Assembly: GCA_050789255.1 (NCBI GenBank)
Contig: JBOZRQ010000014.1
Coordinates: forward strand, 94,620-158,619
Direction: 5' to 3'
From: JBOZRQ01 sp050789255
Lineage (GTDB): Bacteria; Bacillota; Sulfobacillia; Symbiobacteriales; Symbiobacteriaceae
DNA: 64,000 nucleotides
This document shows positions 50,801 through 59,000 of this stretch, in pieces (position 1 is the first letter of the stretch; every line of letters starts with the position of its first letter). The notes under the pieces were generated by a model. That model saw only the letters and a program-made list of their open reading frames with translations, was not told where the DNA came from and did no database searches. The translations under genes were made by a program, and so were the position numbers.

Positions 50801-52257
50801 CCGAACCAGGCGCGGGGCGTCGCGTTGCCGCTCCAGCCGGCGGGACAAGGTACGGTCTGCTTGCGCGGGCAGATGCTCAGATCCAGCTTGGTGTAGCTGT
50901 AGGTGGCCACAGCGCCGCCGGGGAAGGTGATCGACTCCAGGGCGCCGAGCGGCAGGGCGCCTGAGTTGTCCTGCTGCAGGTAGTAGGTGAAGGCCAGCCC
51001 CGGCTGGGGCGAGCCACCTGCGGGCGTCTGCACGACGCCCGTTAGGTAGCGCTTGTACGTGTCCCCGTAGAGCGTGCCTGTCGAAGTCGTGACGTTGGCC
51101 AGGGTGTACTGGAACTGCACGGAGAAGAGCGGCGCCCCGTCGGGGCTGGACACCTGGATCTGATCAAGGTAGCGGGTCTCATACTTCGACTGATACGGCG
51201 ACGGGCCGTCGGTCGGCGCGGGGAGCTGGGGGTCCAGGTACTCTCTGGGCAGCTCCGGCTGGGTGGCACGGTCGTTGTACGCCTTCTCCGCGTACACCAG
51301 TTGGGCCGTCCGCCCAAACACGTCCGTAATCTCCTGCAGGTAGCAGGCCTTTGTAAAGGAGAGTCCACCATCGCCCACCGGCTGCGTGACCACATCGTAG
51401 TCGAAGGAGATCTGGTCCATCCACTTGCTGCGCACGGCGCCGAGGTTCCATCCATCCACAAAGGACTGCTGGATCGACTGCCCGGAGCTGTTCTGGGTGA
51501 CCATGCTGCTGCCGACCCAACTGCCCCAGCGCACACCGTAGGTAAGCAGGTTGCGGTCGGCCGCCTGACCGCTGCCGCCATACAGGTAGGTCAGGCCGTC
51601 GGGCTTCATGATCTCCCAGGTCTCAATCTCGGGATAGTAGAGAATCCGCCAGAATTGGAAGTTGGGGGTTTGAAAGGAGAGGCCGCCGGCGTAGACCTGC
51701 AAGCCGCTGGTGATCCGGAAGCAGCGGCCGTAGGCTGCGTCGTTGATCTGCCAGGCCGTGCCGCCCGGTTCGGCCACGATGGGCGCCCCCAGGGTCAGGG
51801 CGAGGCCCTGTGCGGCAAAGGCCGTTACGAGCGGCGCCGTGACCGTAGCTTGCTGGAGGTAGGTCTGAAGGTTCGAGGCGAGCGTGAAGAGCAGCCAGGT
51901 GCGGTTATCCTGCACAAGCTGCATGGGCGTGGTGCCCGCCATGAGGAAGTAGGCCGGGTTGGCCACCGTGCCCGCGTTGGCGACGTCGGCGACGATGCGG
52001 TCAAGCGCCAGGTTCCAGCCTAGACCGAGGACCCCGGTGGCACCGTCAAAGTTCCACCGCTGGGCTTGCAGGGCCACGTTGCTCTCATAGAGGATCGTCA
52101 CCTTGGCGTCCAGTCCGTTTCTGCCGGGCAGCGTGATCAGATCCATGGGGAAGTTGAGGTCGCCTCGGAACAGGTTGACACTGTTTGCTACCCCGCCGAC
52201 CCCCTGTTGGTCGTACTGGAAGGTCTGGATCTCCGGTACCTGTGTAACCCCACCCAT
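43921..52257 (-). CDS. Giant RHS/YD-repeat protein with C-terminal toxin-like region
   Basis: 2,778 residues. The N-terminus (QQGVGGVANSVNLFRGDLNF, then VTILYESNVA) is like the start of SpvB/TcdB and RHS shells. A jelly-roll, carbohydrate-binding-like module lies around 1307-1450 (GFEPYEAPSGW to WLDDLRF). YD repeats fill about 1700-2420. The RHS core ends with YDSRLLRFYGTDPQGQYASP and, near 2462, VDPSGEF. The final 313 residues hold glycine-zipper membrane-like helices and about 150 residues of an unrecognised domain. No signal peptide. GAGGGAGG precedes ATG 52257; the upstream DNA is AT-rich, suggesting transfer. Confidence 0.88.
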   Translation of the reverse strand: MGGVTQVPEIQTFQYDQQGVGGVANSVNLFRGDLNFPMDLITLPGRNGLDAKVTILYESNVALQAQRWNFDGATGVLGLGWNLALDRIVADVANAGTVANPAYFLMAGTTPMQLVQDNRTWLLFTLASNLQTYLQQATVTAPLVTAFAAQGLALTLGAPIVAEPGGTAWQINDAAYGRCFRITSGLQVYAGGLSFQTPNFQFWRILYYPEIETWEIMKPDGLTYLYGGSGQAADRNLLTYGVRWGSWVGSSMVTQNSSGQSIQQSFVDGWNLGAVRSKWMDQISFDYDVVTQPVGDGGLSFTKACYLQEITDVFGRTAQLVYAEKAYNDRATQPELPREYLDPQLPAPTDGPSPYQSKYETRYLDQIQVSSPDGAPLFSVQFQYTLANVTTSTGTLYGDTYKRYLTGVVQTPAGGSPQPGLAFTYYLQQDNSGALPLGALESITFPGGAVATYSYTKLDLSICPRKQTVPCPAGWSGNATPRAWFGPDYAVVAWLNTNTNQLQLQVFTWLGNWQEWSPSGGPKTVKADPDDLQVLAEADCFILSFPANDGSEATYAFAYHKDTTMLGSWSEYVPPVFGSRRTQTVGGSGFFLASNPDTGELHRFSWQWPTQTWLAEQVGAGWGGGGGRQQFIVAASNYYQVMIYETATDKNTFSLYYQDPLMDWHHGGSVTTTAHITFTSQQYLAAWSPGRSMTAFASVTSLLSTSYTYTVQILQWSEDYMTVSVKPFSFSQTMPGGQMLIGFAPVITGDELVATGSNLLRYDGLDWHPNQSLAPSSSAGSGSYFYFAYGEDLALGGQATVAGNGSDQAAAYDPTVISTTWVPGKVSFTSGSVISPGRRFFVTAAQGGYFTSDLNVYRKDPLIPWNQMPNDPIYTLSSDTDTTTIVNQGPEFMTYLKLNSDYNPVGMVFLTFWNGQVRSTETVSEQYFLTTQNGKPVASNGKSPAGPSAFFTFPLGTLLNQAPSINLYRYAAGAIDDSLHTYVVSAVSMWDGYQTAGTSYGYDTSTAASDPSGKVAKFYQAYTFSGALQTTEVGGAQVGPNGRTVNRYFNGVQAGSEPFPANASLLDGLLIGQDLYDADNNLVASSTTSYSTYTSVMPMPPNGTQPVPLYGGLVLPTGQTSSSDGVTSTLSRTYDLATGNPVVTATDNYNSYGQKETRTSTTTYGSTAYPNLPAWQVQNLAVQTKQEIQVEGGSAPVVVSVQANTLCNWPLTLDQQPGTPLQIAAPYQSYSLAQPNGGADFPFQGAPDGTWLLTSAITARGTAGLVTEVTDADGMVSSTLYDARGELVVAGFTNASLAAGAAAYTGFEPYEAPSGWSLPAGSAVVTGTAYTGNSSVQVNTGASGPNRTFQPQVVAGDFLFTCWAKVAAGSTQSGGWTITVKTGGIQTWQGTLPYGEADGTWRFLMQRIPVAAGASGVTITISASNSGTGAVWLDDLRFSPFVATFLANAYDPVMQLPLATLGNSDDTKLAIYSPNLQKVGGFGPQAAPQSLVQGFLSRQTGGAFNPAQPNQSLALTAAGGGFVEQLNDPDQWQRNWTAAPAGAWQVQEGVLAYSGATPPGSLVLQNFSGDDLALYLTYVPTPGLTLTQPLGVRIGGTFQVAWSPTSQVWTASYNGQALTTEPQSARPAPQAQWLLISCDGALLFYAGGQLILRYLANGSVTGAVTLFMGNAGGFKNLGVLAQPQVSISFADGVGRQRQLHSLGQGESIITATLYDDLGRAAVQTKGAAFALASDPTFLSYRSSFITSFDWDTGVMQGDIADYYSGQDGRSDDQGYPYSRTRFEASPMGRPVESGKPGKLFAIAPAVQPPHTTRITYGANAAGDLPALRLPAGQYRVKTVTDPNQVVSASLTTQAEEPVAQWVMMADGTTNTTALRSTPTSGGISLQSLPPNAFPASGGLLTAWQAVTQQDLLGRTVTRTHPDTGTVQSIYDRMGRLRFNQDAAGAAGGYILYAKYDSLGRPVEGGQLNATWNAAVLQPLAYDSPNYPTAADGAIPIKQMTYDGDGTDPHLYGRLAASTVLNPDGTTAAAEEFSYDAFGRIQTRSLRVPSYDSQTYSTQYTYNNNGDVVTTAQNLPTSSVPKVTFVYDRLGRTATVTMDGASQPLATYTYDPNGAPLHEVLTAGSVSLDHQFTYTSPGWLAQHQYGNLFSEQLSYTSGGAGGAGYYDGKIARVDTAVQVPNPGTFPLSYSYAYAYDNLGRMVQGQSSTGTGDSLSIPEYDGNGNTLQVGVGGQSLTYQYQANTDKVLNTDGSNEPEYGYEPDGSINSAAPRQIATITYNPLTRNTASVQMDDGGLRQYQFDSSDQRVFRLAGTDRKLYLRNPAGTPLVELVSDGAATTGQTQYLSGPLGLVSALPGAAQYVVLRDYLNSTRMLVDAATGNVVQAFHYKPFGDLMGDPYGGWQLPVPYLYTAQEIELLAAGNYLYGFGPRLYDSRLLRFYGTDPQGQYASPYVYSGNNPVMYVDPSGEFAFLALFIAMGISALIGAAAGGITYAVQAKREDQPFSVGKFFAYMGVGFVAGLAGGAVGYGVGAAVAGGMAAAGIATYSTVATGIVVGATSGAADGVISGAGFQIGANLVEGNDWKQGVGQAALIGGAIGLVTGGVMGGLTGAKYAPVGRQLAGGRDLLSMGEDAGGYNIQRGTMSSLRNGRELRFTAASDAADEVRAQRFMRRVPNNEPISISSDGSAVDMGVNGVNIDATRFSNMARDFGGTGFDMRRVCEIGQSMAPDIARRTGKPVLAAEGTTISEVGVGVYPESFPDRFHIYFPSRWKTAWGRVFGY

Positions 52258-52338
52258 TTACTTGTACCTCCCTCGCAGCTGATGCCGTGTCGAAAATTGA
52301 CGAATTAAAATATAACTCGTGATAATCAGACTGTTGCC

Positions 52339-52344
52339 ATTATA
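52339..52344 (-). promoter_or_regulatory. Possible -10 box upstream of the RHS gene
   Basis: A perfect TATAAT on the minus strand, about 82 bp upstream of the RHS start, in a locally AT-rich segment (52300-52420). No convincing -35 box was found. Confidence 0.35.
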
Positions 52345-52422
52345 GCGTGCGGAAAATGCGCCGCCCAGAATATCAACATGAAGCTTACGTAATTACGTTC
52401 GACATTCTGCCCAGAAAAAGGA

Positions 52423-52447
52423 AACCCAGCCCGTGATGGGCTGGGTT
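52423..52447 (-). terminator. Terminator after the DUF2512 gene
   Basis: AACCCAGCCC pairs with GGGCTGGGTT; on the minus strand TTCCTTTTTC follows. Confidence 0.85.
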
Positions 52448-52466
52448 GAAGGTGTGGTCCGCTTGC

Positions 52467-52841
52467 CTACCGGATGCCGTCCCGGTCATCCTGGCGGCGC
52501 CTTACGCCAAACCGGGCGGCCAGGAAGAAGTGGAGCGGGATCTCAATCGCCCCGACCACAGCGCCGGCGAAGAGCGCCGTGAAGAAGCTGATGCCCATAC
52601 CGGGCCAGATGAACTGGGCAAGATAGATCGCAAGGCCGGCGAGGCCCGCGTCGATCGCCCAGCGGGTGATGCCCTGCACCTCGAACCGAATCATGCGGTC
52701 CGCAGCCCACGATGCGATGGCCACGACCAGGGCCATGACCGCCGCCTTCCCTGGCGACGGGCCAAAGGAGAGGCCGAAGAATACCAGCACCAGCCAGATG
52801 CTGAGCCATTTGAGCCCGAGGGCGGTCAACGTCAGGTTCAC
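52467..52841 (-). CDS. DUF2512 family membrane protein (YndM-like)
   Basis: 124 residues with four membrane helices (LKWLSIWLVLVFFGLSFG, KAAVMALVVAIASWAADR, WAIDAGLAGLAIYLAQFIW, FFTALFAGAVVGAIEIPLHF) and a basic tail. The topology and sequence fit DUF2512, a family of Bacilli and Clostridia without known function. Confidence 0.75.
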   Translation of the reverse strand: MNLTLTALGLKWLSIWLVLVFFGLSFGPSPGKAAVMALVVAIASWAADRMIRFEVQGITRWAIDAGLAGLAIYLAQFIWPGMGISFFTALFAGAVVGAIEIPLHFFLAARFGVRRRQDDRDGIR

Positions 52842-52937
52842 GGGCGCCCACCTCGCCTTCCACGCTGCTTCCCAAAGTTACTGCTAGCGTGGCTCGCAAG
52901 TGGGCGCCCTACCCTGAGAATTTACGACAGAGATGGC

Positions 52938-53369
52938 TTAGCGAAACTGATACTGGGGCCGGGGCATCAAAGCAGCCAGGATGATGTAGGCCAGCAATCC
53001 GGTTCCGCCCAGGAGGAAGGCGCCCAGGAACAGGGCGCGCACCAGCACGGGATCAATGTCAAAGTACTCGGCTACGCCGCCGGCGACGCCGGCCAGCCAA
53101 CGGTCATGCGACTTGGTCATGCGGCGGTAGCTCCTGGGCTCGTAGGTGTGGGCCGGCTCCGCCTGCGGCGGGACGTACCCTGCGGCCGATGCGTGGTCCG
53201 AGGGCACCACGAACGCCAGGACCAGGTATGCCAGCAGCATCGGCGGCATGACGCAGGTGCCAACAACCCACAGCGCCCGCATCAGGGTCTTGTCCATATC
53301 AAGATAGTCGGCAAGACCGCCGGCCACGCCAGCAATCACACGGTCGTAGGATTTGGTCAGGGTGCGCAT
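52938..53369 (-). CDS. Tandem PspC-domain membrane protein
   Basis: 143 residues with two PspC domains: SYDRVIAGVAGGLADYLDMD with a membrane helix, then after a linker SHDRWLAGVAGGVAEYFDID with a second helix. Single-domain PspC proteins act in envelope stress; the duplication within one chain is unusual. ATG 53369 follows GGAGGAG; the longer frame from 53396 overlaps that site. Confidence 0.88.
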   Translation of the reverse strand: MRTLTKSYDRVIAGVAGGLADYLDMDKTLMRALWVVGTCVMPPMLLAYLVLAFVVPSDHASAAGYVPPQAEPAHTYEPRSYRRMTKSHDRWLAGVAGGVAEYFDIDPVLVRALFLGAFLLGGTGLLAYIILAALMPRPQYQFR

Positions 53370-53460
53370 CAGGGACTCCTCCTTCTTCCGTATCAACTCC
53401 GTTCTGTATCGTCTGACGACAGGTGGGAGGTGCGCCCCTTCATTTCGGGAAGAAAAACAA

Positions 53461-53486
53461 AGCAGCCGGCCCGATCGCCGGCTGCT
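53461..53486 (-). terminator. Terminator after the LCP gene
   Basis: AGCAGCCGGC pairs with GCCGGCTGCT, followed on the minus strand by TTGTTTTTC. Confidence 0.87.
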
Positions 53487-53491
53487 TCGCT

Positions 53492-54910
53492 TTAGTTCAG
53501 GTCCTGGCCGAGGATGATCTCCACGGCTTCGGCGGCGGTCTTGTCGGGCACTGAGACCAGCGAGACCTTGCCCAGCACCGAGGTGAGCCGATCCAGCGTC
53601 CCTGCCTGGCCCGCATGGTCGAGGGCCACGGTTTGGGGCACCTGGCGGGCCGAGGTGGCCACCCGGGCTACACGGAATCCGGCCGCCTTGAGCTTGGTGA
53701 CGTAGGCGCTGGCCAGGTTCTTGCCCGAGGCGTCGATCACCGCCACGGTGATCGGCCGGGGCTTGGTCTGCGGCTTGGGCTGCTGGGTCTGCGGCTTGGT
53801 GGTTTGCGTCGGCGGCGGAGCCTCGGGGCTGGCGGGGTCGCTCTTGGGCGTCTCGCCCGCTTCGCCGTTGGAGGCGGCCACCGGGGGCGGCTCATCGGCG
53901 GTCGCCTCGGCCACCGCCTTCTCATTGGCTTGCTGCTCCTGGCGCGCCCGGCTGAGGAAGTCCTCCGGCGGGGCGGTGCCGATCAGGGTCTCGAAGGCCG
54001 TGGTGCGGGCCTTTACCAGGTCGGGAATCATGTAGTATACGCCGCCGATGTACCGGTCCTCGCCGGTAATGGTGGCGGTCCGCAAGGGGTTCTTGAGGGC
54101 GTCCGTCCCGCCGAGAGCGAGCTTGAGCATTTCGGCGACGGAGAGGTCCGTCTTTACGGCGGAAGCGACGGCGGGCACCAACTGCGTGATCCGGCCCAGC
54201 ACCGACGGGCTGCCGGCGGTCTTCATTAGGGCCTTCATCACCTGCTGCTGTCGCCGCACCCGGCCGAAGTCGCCCTCCTCGTCCATGCGGAACCGGGCGT
54301 AGCCGAGGGCGGTCATGCCGTCCATCTTCTGAAGGCCGGGCTGAATGTCGATCTTCAGGCCCTCGGGACCCATGCCCGTATCATCCGGATCCTCATAAAA
54401 GAGCCGCTTCTCGGCGTCGATCTCAACGCCGCCCAGCTCATCGACGATCCGGATAAAGCCCTGGAAGGACAGTGTCACCGTGTGATCGATGGGGATGCCG
54501 AGCAGCTGCTGCACGGCGGCGTGCGCCAGGGATGCGCCGCCGAAGGCGTAGCTGTGGTTGATCTTGTCGTAGCCCTCCCCGGGGATGTTCGCCCAGGTGT
54601 CCCGCGGCAGCGAGAGCATGGAGAGCTGCTCCTTGCTGGGGTCGTAGGAGACGACGATCATCGAGTCGGCCCGACCGCCGCTGCCGGGGCGGTCATCGAC
54701 GCCCATCACGAGGAAGGTCTGCCGCGAGCCGGGAATCGCCGGTGGCGCCGGGACCGGCGGTCCGCCGCCCGTCCCTTCCCCGTGCGCAGCAAAGGGCCGA
54801 TAGAAGGCTAAACCGCCCAGTAGCGTGAGCGCCACCAAGCCGATGAGAATCCATGTCTTTGACCGAGTCCAGGCACCCACGCGCTCACCTGCCTTCGGGG
54901 GTCGTATCAT
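53492..54910 (-). CDS. LytR-CpsA-Psr (LCP) family glycopolymer transferase
   Basis: 472 residues. An N-terminal membrane helix (about 18-38) leads to the LCP domain: FLVMGVDDRPGSGGRADSM, LSLPRDTWANIPGEGYDKIN, GYARFRMDEEGDFGRVRRQQ with the conserved Asp and Arg. A Pro/Thr/Gln-rich linker (about 340-385) and a C-terminal LytR_C domain (ITVAVIDASGKNLASAYVTK) follow. LCP enzymes attach teichoic-type polymers to peptidoglycan. ATG 54910 has no clear ribosome binding site; GTG 54880 follows AGGTGAG and may be the true start. Confidence 0.92.
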   Translation of the reverse strand: MIRPPKAGERVGAWTRSKTWILIGLVALTLLGGLAFYRPFAAHGEGTGGGPPVPAPPAIPGSRQTFLVMGVDDRPGSGGRADSMIVVSYDPSKEQLSMLSLPRDTWANIPGEGYDKINHSYAFGGASLAHAAVQQLLGIPIDHTVTLSFQGFIRIVDELGGVEIDAEKRLFYEDPDDTGMGPEGLKIDIQPGLQKMDGMTALGYARFRMDEEGDFGRVRRQQQVMKALMKTAGSPSVLGRITQLVPAVASAVKTDLSVAEMLKLALGGTDALKNPLRTATITGEDRYIGGVYYMIPDLVKARTTAFETLIGTAPPEDFLSRARQEQQANEKAVAEATADEPPPVAASNGEAGETPKSDPASPEAPPPTQTTKPQTQQPKPQTKPRPITVAVIDASGKNLASAYVTKLKAAGFRVARVATSARQVPQTVALDHAGQAGTLDRLTSVLGKVSLVSVPDKTAAEAVEIILGQDLN

Positions 54911-55123
54911 CCGGACGAAGGAACGTCGGGCGTTTTGAATATACCATACACCGAATCCTCCGGGCTACGGTCCCCTCCAATTCCCGGGGTGACGTGCCAT
55001 CGTCTACGTTGGACGTCGTACTGCGGGAGTGAGTTTCGGGGATTTTGTCGGGAAATGTCGACCTATTTTCACCAAAACGACGTATACTTATAAGGAATAG
55101 GTGTAAATGAAAGGGGATTCCCC

Positions 55124-55939
55124 GTGAGACTGGCTGTGATTACCGACCAGATTAGCCGTGATGTCGATACGGCTTGCGAGCAGGTTACCTCGTGGGGCGG
55201 CCGTGATTTGGAGCTCCGCCTGGTCGGTGAGGGCCCGGTTGGTCACAATCTCTCGCCACAATTCCTCGAGCCGCTGTGTGCGACGCTGGAGCGCTGGGAC
55301 GTGCGGATCAGCGGCATCGCACCGCAGGCCTTTAAACTGGCGCTGAACGACCCCGCCCTGCGCTATCACCGGCGAATCTTGCTGCCCGCCAGTCTTCACC
55401 TGGCCGTGCTGCTGAAGGCGCCTGTGGTGCACATTGGGGCGCCGCGCCGCCCGGCGGGCGCCCAGGGTCCCTGCCCGGAGGCCGCCTTGGAGGTGCTCGC
55501 GGAGGCTGCGGAGCTCGCAGGGAACCTGGGGCTGATTCTGGGGCTTGAGAATGAGCCCGGCTCCTGGGCCCAGACCGGCGCCGAGGTTGCGGCGATCGTC
55601 AAGGCGGTGGGCCACCACGCCCTTCAGATCACCTGGGATCCGGCAGCGGCGCTGGTGGCGGGCGAGTCCCCCTTCCCCACGGCCCTGCAGGCGGTTCGGC
55701 CGAAGCTGGTATCCGTGCGGGCCCGGGACGTGCAGCGCATGGGCGCCGGGTACACCGGCACCCTGCCCGGCGATGGTCAGGCGGAGATCGCCAAGATCAT
55801 CTCGGCCCTGGCCGCCGACGGCTTCTCGGGCACCCTGGCCCTCGACTCGCAGCTCAGCCCGCGCCTGGAAGGCTCCCGGGCAGCCTATGAGACCATCCAG
55901 AAGATGATGTCCGCAGCGGCCCGGGCCGCCCGGCGCTAA
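55124..55939 (+). CDS. Sugar phosphate isomerase/epimerase family TIM-barrel protein
   Basis: 271 residues, xylose isomerase-like/AP endonuclease-2 barrel. VITDQISRDVDTACEQVTSW starts the barrel; metal-site pieces are HIGAPRRPAG, LGLENEPGSWA (Glu), ITWDPAAALVAG (Asp) and the terminal GTLALDSQL. Substrate unknown. GTG 55124 follows AAAGGGG. It converges with the dnaE2 gene. Confidence 0.8.
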   Translation: MRLAVITDQISRDVDTACEQVTSWGGRDLELRLVGEGPVGHNLSPQFLEPLCATLERWDVRISGIAPQAFKLALNDPALRYHRRILLPASLHLAVLLKAPVVHIGAPRRPAGAQGPCPEAALEVLAEAAELAGNLGLILGLENEPGSWAQTGAEVAAIVKAVGHHALQITWDPAAALVAGESPFPTALQAVRPKLVSVRARDVQRMGAGYTGTLPGDGQAEIAKIISALAADGFSGTLALDSQLSPRLEGSRAAYETIQKMMSAAARAARR

Positions 55940-55958
55940 CTGTCTGCTTCTAAAATAC

Positions 55959-55995
55959 GCAGCCGGAGCCACCTTTTTGGGGTGACTCCGGCTGC
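55959..55995. terminator. Bidirectional terminator
   Basis: GCAGCCGGAGCCACC pairs with GGTGACTCCGGCTGC, flanked by AATTTTTA on the plus side and TTTTAG on the minus side. Confidence 0.9.
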
Positions 55996-56000
55996 AATTT

Positions 56001-59000
56001 TTACGCCTCGAACGCTTTGAGTTTAGTCACGGTCACGCTGACGTGCCCGCCCCGGCGCTCCACCCGGCCCAGGGCGGCCAGCGGGGGGCGCGGGTCGGTG
56101 AAGATCAGGTGGCCGTAGCGCTGGTAGACATCTTCAAAGATGGTCAGGTCGATCAGGCCGGTCTCATCCTCCAGCGAGAGGAAGACCACGATCTTGCCGC
56201 TCTTGGTCGGCGGGCGGTGCGGGCAGATTGGCACCCCCGCCACCCGGACCAGCGACCGGGTGGCGGCCTGCTTCACCCCGCCTGCCGTGAGGTAGCCATC
56301 GCGCTCGAGCTTCTCCCGGGCAAAGGCCATGTAGTGCCCCCGCACCATGAGCCCCATGAGCCCGTACTCCTTGAGGTACTTCTCGGACGGGCTGAAGTCG
56401 GGCACCGCCCGGCTGGGCGCCCCGCTCCCGAGCGCCAGGGAGCTTTGGGCGGCCACCCCCTCCTCGGCCTGGAGCCGGGCCTGCTCCAGGGCATGGGGCA
56501 CCTGCCAGAGCAGTTCCCGCCGGTTGGGATGGAGCTGGTCGAAGGCCCCGGCCAGCACCAGCGCCTCCAGGGCGTCGCGCGGCACCTTGCCCGCCACCTT
56601 CAGGCAGAAGTCAAGCAACGAGGTAAACCCATCCCCGCGGGCGCCGGTGATCGCCTCCTGCACCGGGGCGCCGACCCCCTTGACCTGCTTGAGCCCAATG
56701 CGAATCGCCTTGCCCAGCTCGGGGAACGGCGGCCGGTAGCTCCCCCCCTCCGCCGACCAAAACCGGCTCCAGGCCTCGGGGTCCCACTCCTCCACCGTAA
56801 AGGCCGCCTCGCTCCGGTTGATGTCGACCGGCAGCAGCCCGACGCCCCGACGGCGGGCGTCGCCGGCGAGGGTATTGATCGGGTAGTAGCCCATGGGCTG
56901 GGCCGACATGAGCGAGGCGAAGTACTCGGCCGGGTGGTGGCGGACCAGGTAGGCCGTTTTGTAGGCGGTGTTGGCAAAGGCGGCGGCGTGGGCCTCACAG
57001 AAGCCGTAGCTGGCGTAGCCCTGGACGTAGCTGAAGATCGTGTCCGCCACCGCCGGGTCGACCCCGCAGGCCGACGCCTTCTCGGTAAAGAGCTTGCCGA
57101 TGGCGATCATGTCTTCCTTGTTGCGGGCCTTGGTCATGACCCTGCGGAGCTGGTCCGCCTCGCCGGGGGTGAAGCCGGCAATGGCGGTGGCGATTTCGAT
57201 GACCTGCTCCTGAAAGAGCACCACGCCGTAGGTTTTCTCCAGGATCGGCCGGAGCTTGGGGTGCAGGTAGGTGACCTCCTCCTGCCCCTTGCGGCGGGCG
57301 ATGAACGGCTCCACCATGTTCCCCTTGATCGGGCCGGGGCGGATGATCGCCACGCTGGCCACGATATCCTCGAAGCGGTCGGCGCCCAGGCGGGCCTGCA
57401 GCGCCCGCTGGGCCGGGCTCTCCAGCTGAAAGACGCCGATGGTCTCCCCGCTGCCTAGCATTTTGTAGGTTTCGGGGTCCTTGGCGACAATCTGCTCGTA
57501 GTCGAAGCCGGTGCCGGCCATCATGCGGGAGGCGTCATCGACCGCCGAGAGGGTGCGCAGCGACAGGAGGTCGAGCTTGATCAGGCCCAGATCCTCCACG
57601 TACTCCTTGTCGAACTGGGTGACCGCGCAGCCCTTGGCGGCGATTTGCAGCGGAGTGACCTCCAGGAGCGGCCGCCGGGAGATGACCAGCCCCCCCAGGT
57701 GGGTGCCCATGAAGCGGGGCAGCCGGGCGACCCGGGTGCAGGCGGTGAGCAGCTGCTGGAACTTGTGCCAGGGGATGTTCGACTCGCGCAGTTCGGGCAG
57801 GCGGCCGGCGATTTCCATGATGTCGTCGGCAGCTGCGAAGTAAGGCATGCGCTTGGCCAGAAAGTCGAGGTCGCCCTCGGAGAAGCCCATGGCCTTGCCG
57901 AGGTCACGGATCGCGGAGCGGGCGTGGAAAGTATTGTAGGTTGCCACGGCTGCCACTTTGTCGCGACCATATTTCCGGTAGACGTACTCCGCCACGGTGT
58001 CCCGGTGGCGGGAGTCGAAGTCGATGTCGATGTCGGGCTTCTCGGCCCGCTCCAGGCTCATGAAGCGCTCAAAGAGCAGGCCGCGGCCCACGGCGTCCAC
58101 GTCGGTGATGAACAGGCAGTACGCCACCGCCGAGTCGGCGGCCGAGCCGCGCCCGGCGCCGCGAATTCCCTTGCTGCGGGCGTACCGGGCGACGTCCCAG
58201 ACCAGCAGGAAGTAGTCCTCGTACCCCAGCTGGGTGATGATGTTCAGCTCGTGCTCGAGGCGGGTGCGGACCTTTTCGGTGATGCGCCCGTAGCGGCGTT
58301 CGGCGCCCTCGAAGGCCAGGTGGCGCAGGTAGTCCGCTGCGCTGCCGCCGCCCGGGACCTGAAACTCGGGGAAGAGCTTGGCGTTCAGATCAAGGCTCGG
58401 GGCGCACTGCTCGGCGACGGCCAGGGTGTTCGTCAGGGCCTCTGGCAGGTGGCTGAACCGCTCCTGCATTTCCTGCGGGCTGTGGAAGTACTGCTCGGCG
58501 TTGAGCCGCCGCTCGGGGTGGGGCTGGTCGAGCCGGGTCAGGGTACGGACACAAGTGAGCAGGTCGTGAACGAAAAACTCTTCTTTGGTGCGGTAATGTA
58601 CGTTGCCCGTGGCGACCAGCGGCAGGCCCAGGTGTTCCGACAGGTCGCGCATGGCGCCGTGCAGCGCCCGCTCGCCCGGCAGCTTAGCGGCCTGGACCTC
58701 CAGGTAGAAGCGGCCCGGGAACCAGGCAGCGTAGCGCCTGGCGGCGGCTTCCGCCTCGGCGAGGCGGCCCCGGAGAATCAGCGAGGGAATCTCGCCCCGG
58801 CGGCAGCCCGAGAGGGCGATCAGCCCGTCGGTATGGTGGCTCAGGGTGCAGAGCGGCGCCGCCGGCTGGACCCGGTCGTGACCGGGCGCCAGGCTCAGCA
58901 GCTCCTCCCCCGCCGTGGGGTCGGCGCCCAGGTGCGCCGCCGTGACGATGCGGCAAAGATTGGCATAGCCTTGAGGCCCGCTGGCCAGCAGGGTAAGATG

